Shown here: in pieces, positions 4,598 through 5,459 of the stretch
Layout of the letters: each line of letters begins with the position of its first letter
Position numbering within the stretch: the stretch's first letter is position 1
Origin: Anaeromyxobacter sp.
GTDB lineage: Bacteria; Myxococcota; Myxococcia; Myxococcales; Anaeromyxobacteraceae
DNA: 5,459 nt
Direction of reading: 5' to 3'
Assembly: GCA_020028115.1 (NCBI GenBank)
Contig: JAHWYA010000170.1
Coordinates: forward strand, 1-5,459
Made by a program: the position numbers and the translations under genes
Notes under the pieces: model-generated
Told to the model about the DNA's origin: nothing
The model's input: only the letters and a program-made list of their open reading frames with translations
The model's database searches: none

Positions 4598-5459
4598 ATG
4601 GCGAAGGAGAGCGGCGCGGGGCGGAGCGGGAAGCGGCTCGAGGGGGTGTTCGCGCCGGTGCTGACGCCCTTCGGCGCGGACCTCGCGCCGGACGCGCGGC
4701 GGTTCGTGCGCCACTGCCGGTGGCTGCTCGAGCACGGCTGCGCGGGGCTCGCCCCGTTCGGCACGACGAGCGAGGCGAACTCGATGTCGGTGGGCGAGCG
4801 GGAGGCGCTCCTCGACGCGCTCCTCGCGGAGGGGATCCCGGCCGACCGGCTCATGCCGGGGACGGGGTGCTGCGCCCTCCCGGACAGCGTCCGGCTCACC
4901 GCGCACGCGGTCCGGCGCGGCTGCGCGGGCGTGCTGATGCTGCCGCCCTTCTACTACAAGGGGGTGAGCGAGGACGGCCTGTTCCGCGGGTTCGCCGAGG
5001 TGATCGAGCGGGTCGGCGACGTTCGACTGAGGGTGTACCTGTACCACATCCCGCCCGTCGCCCAGGTCCCCATCGGCCCGAAGCTCGTCGAGCGGCTCCT
5101 CGCCGCGTACCCGCGCACCGTCGCGGGGATGAAGGACAGCTCCGGCGACTTCGGGAACACGAGGACGATGCTCGACCTCTTCGCGAAGGGCGGCTTCGAC
5201 GTCTTCGTGGGGAGCGAGCGGTTCCTCCTCGAGAACCTCCGCGCGGGCGGCGTCGGCTGCATCACCGCGACCGGCAACGTGAACGCCGCCGCGATCGAGC
5301 GGCTCTTCGCGGGCTGGCGCGGCGCGGACGCGGACCGGCTGCAGGAGGAGGTGAACGCGGTCCGCGGCGTCATCGAGAAGCTCCCGGTCATCCCCGCGCT
5401 CAAGGCGATCGTGGCGGAGGAGTCCGGGGACCCGGGCTGGGCCACCGTGCGCCCTCCGC
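4598..5459 (+). CDS. DapA (dihydrodipicolinate synthase/NAL) superfamily lyase or aldolase, 3' end cut by window edge
   Basis: The first 287 residues are visible and run out at GWATVRPP, normally near the end of this roughly 300-residue family. These TIM-barrel enzymes use a lysine Schiff base with pyruvate or another 2-keto acid. VFAPVLTPF (17-25) is the first strand. GTTSE (55-59) corresponds to the carboxylate-binding GTTGE motif, with Ser for Gly. Tyr149 in YHIPP corresponds to the catalytic Tyr of YNxP, and Lys179 in GMKDSSGD is the Schiff-base lysine. All key residues are present, so an active enzyme is likely. The Ser in GTTSE, YHIP instead of YNVP, and the catabolic neighbours argue against the lysine-biosynthetic DapA and for a catabolic keto-acid lyase, dehydratase or aldolase. 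It starts 46 bases after the CoA-transferase and is likely in its operon. Substrate unknown. Confidence 0.88.
   Translation, partial: MAKESGAGRSGKRLEGVFAPVLTPFGADLAPDARRFVRHCRWLLEHGCAGLAPFGTTSEANSMSVGEREALLDALLAEGIPADRLMPGTGCCALPDSVRLTAHAVRRGCAGVLMLPPFYYKGVSEDGLFRGFAEVIERVGDVRLRVYLYHIPPVAQVPIGPKLVERLLAAYPRTVAGMKDSSGDFGNTRTMLDLFAKGGFDVFVGSERFLLENLRAGGVGCITATGNVNAAAIERLFAGWRGADADRLQEEVNAVRGVIEKLPVIPALKAIVAEESGDPGWATVRPP

Noticed and set aside
3307..4899. 530-codon open frame on - and 424-codon frame on + (3390-4664) over the CoA-transferase
   Set aside because: Both are Arg/Ala/Gly-rich shadows of a high-GC gene; all family motifs lie in the frame 3328-4551.
4954..5445. 163-codon open frame on - antisense to the DapA-family gene
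   Set aside because: Ser/Pro/Arg-rich with no motif; the plus strand contains the Schiff-base lysine, tyrosine and GTTSE motifs in order.
4598..5459. Naming the gene dapA (lysine biosynthesis)
   Set aside because: Only superfamily membership is supported; motif changes and catabolic neighbours argue against the biosynthetic enzyme.

Overview
The window is very GC-rich (about 70% or more by eye), with coding DNA strongly biased to G/C at third codon positions. It carries a TSP1-repeat multihaem c-type cytochrome lipoprotein and an M48 peptidase of the kind with a C-terminal TerB-like tail. Together these suggest a deltaproteobacterium of the Myxococcota, most like Anaeromyxobacter. The taxon is an inference from gene style; no marker gene is present.

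Layout. (1) Positions 1-475, + strand: the C-terminal end of a protein resembling the tail of M48-family metallopeptidases. (2) 491-520: a strong GC hairpin with a T-rich exit on the minus strand, lying between two convergent genes. (3) 542-1678, - strand: a predicted lipoprotein with an acidic low-complexity stretch, an unrecognised middle domain, three thrombospondin-1-like repeats on proline linkers, and a C-terminal three-haem cytochrome domain whose last site is a non-canonical CX3CH. (4) 1679-2075: about 400 bases without a credible gene, holding a possible promoter, two good palindromes and a large inverted array of GTGGAC-type hexamers. (5) 2076-3257, - strand: glutaryl-CoA dehydrogenase. 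(6) 3258-3327: a short divergent control region. (7) 3328-4551, + strand: a class III (CaiB/BaiF) CoA-transferase. (8) 4598 to the right edge, + strand: a DapA-superfamily lyase/aldolase lacking only its last residues.

How the genes fit together. The dehydrogenase and the divergent CoA-transferase form a plausible glutarate module. The transferase would activate glutarate, or another dicarboxylate, to its CoA thioester. The dehydrogenase would oxidise and decarboxylate glutaryl-CoA to crotonyl-CoA, passing electrons to ETF. The downstream DapA-like enzyme, probably co-transcribed with the transferase, may feed or drain the same dicarboxylate or keto-acid pool, but its substrate cannot be read from the sequence. 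The cytochrome lipoprotein looks like a separate unit for extracytoplasmic electron transfer or surface attachment. No defence system, mobile element, tRNA, rRNA or CRISPR array was found. The most unusual parts are the cytochrome's domain combination, its recently duplicated repeat, and the intergenic hexamer inverted array.
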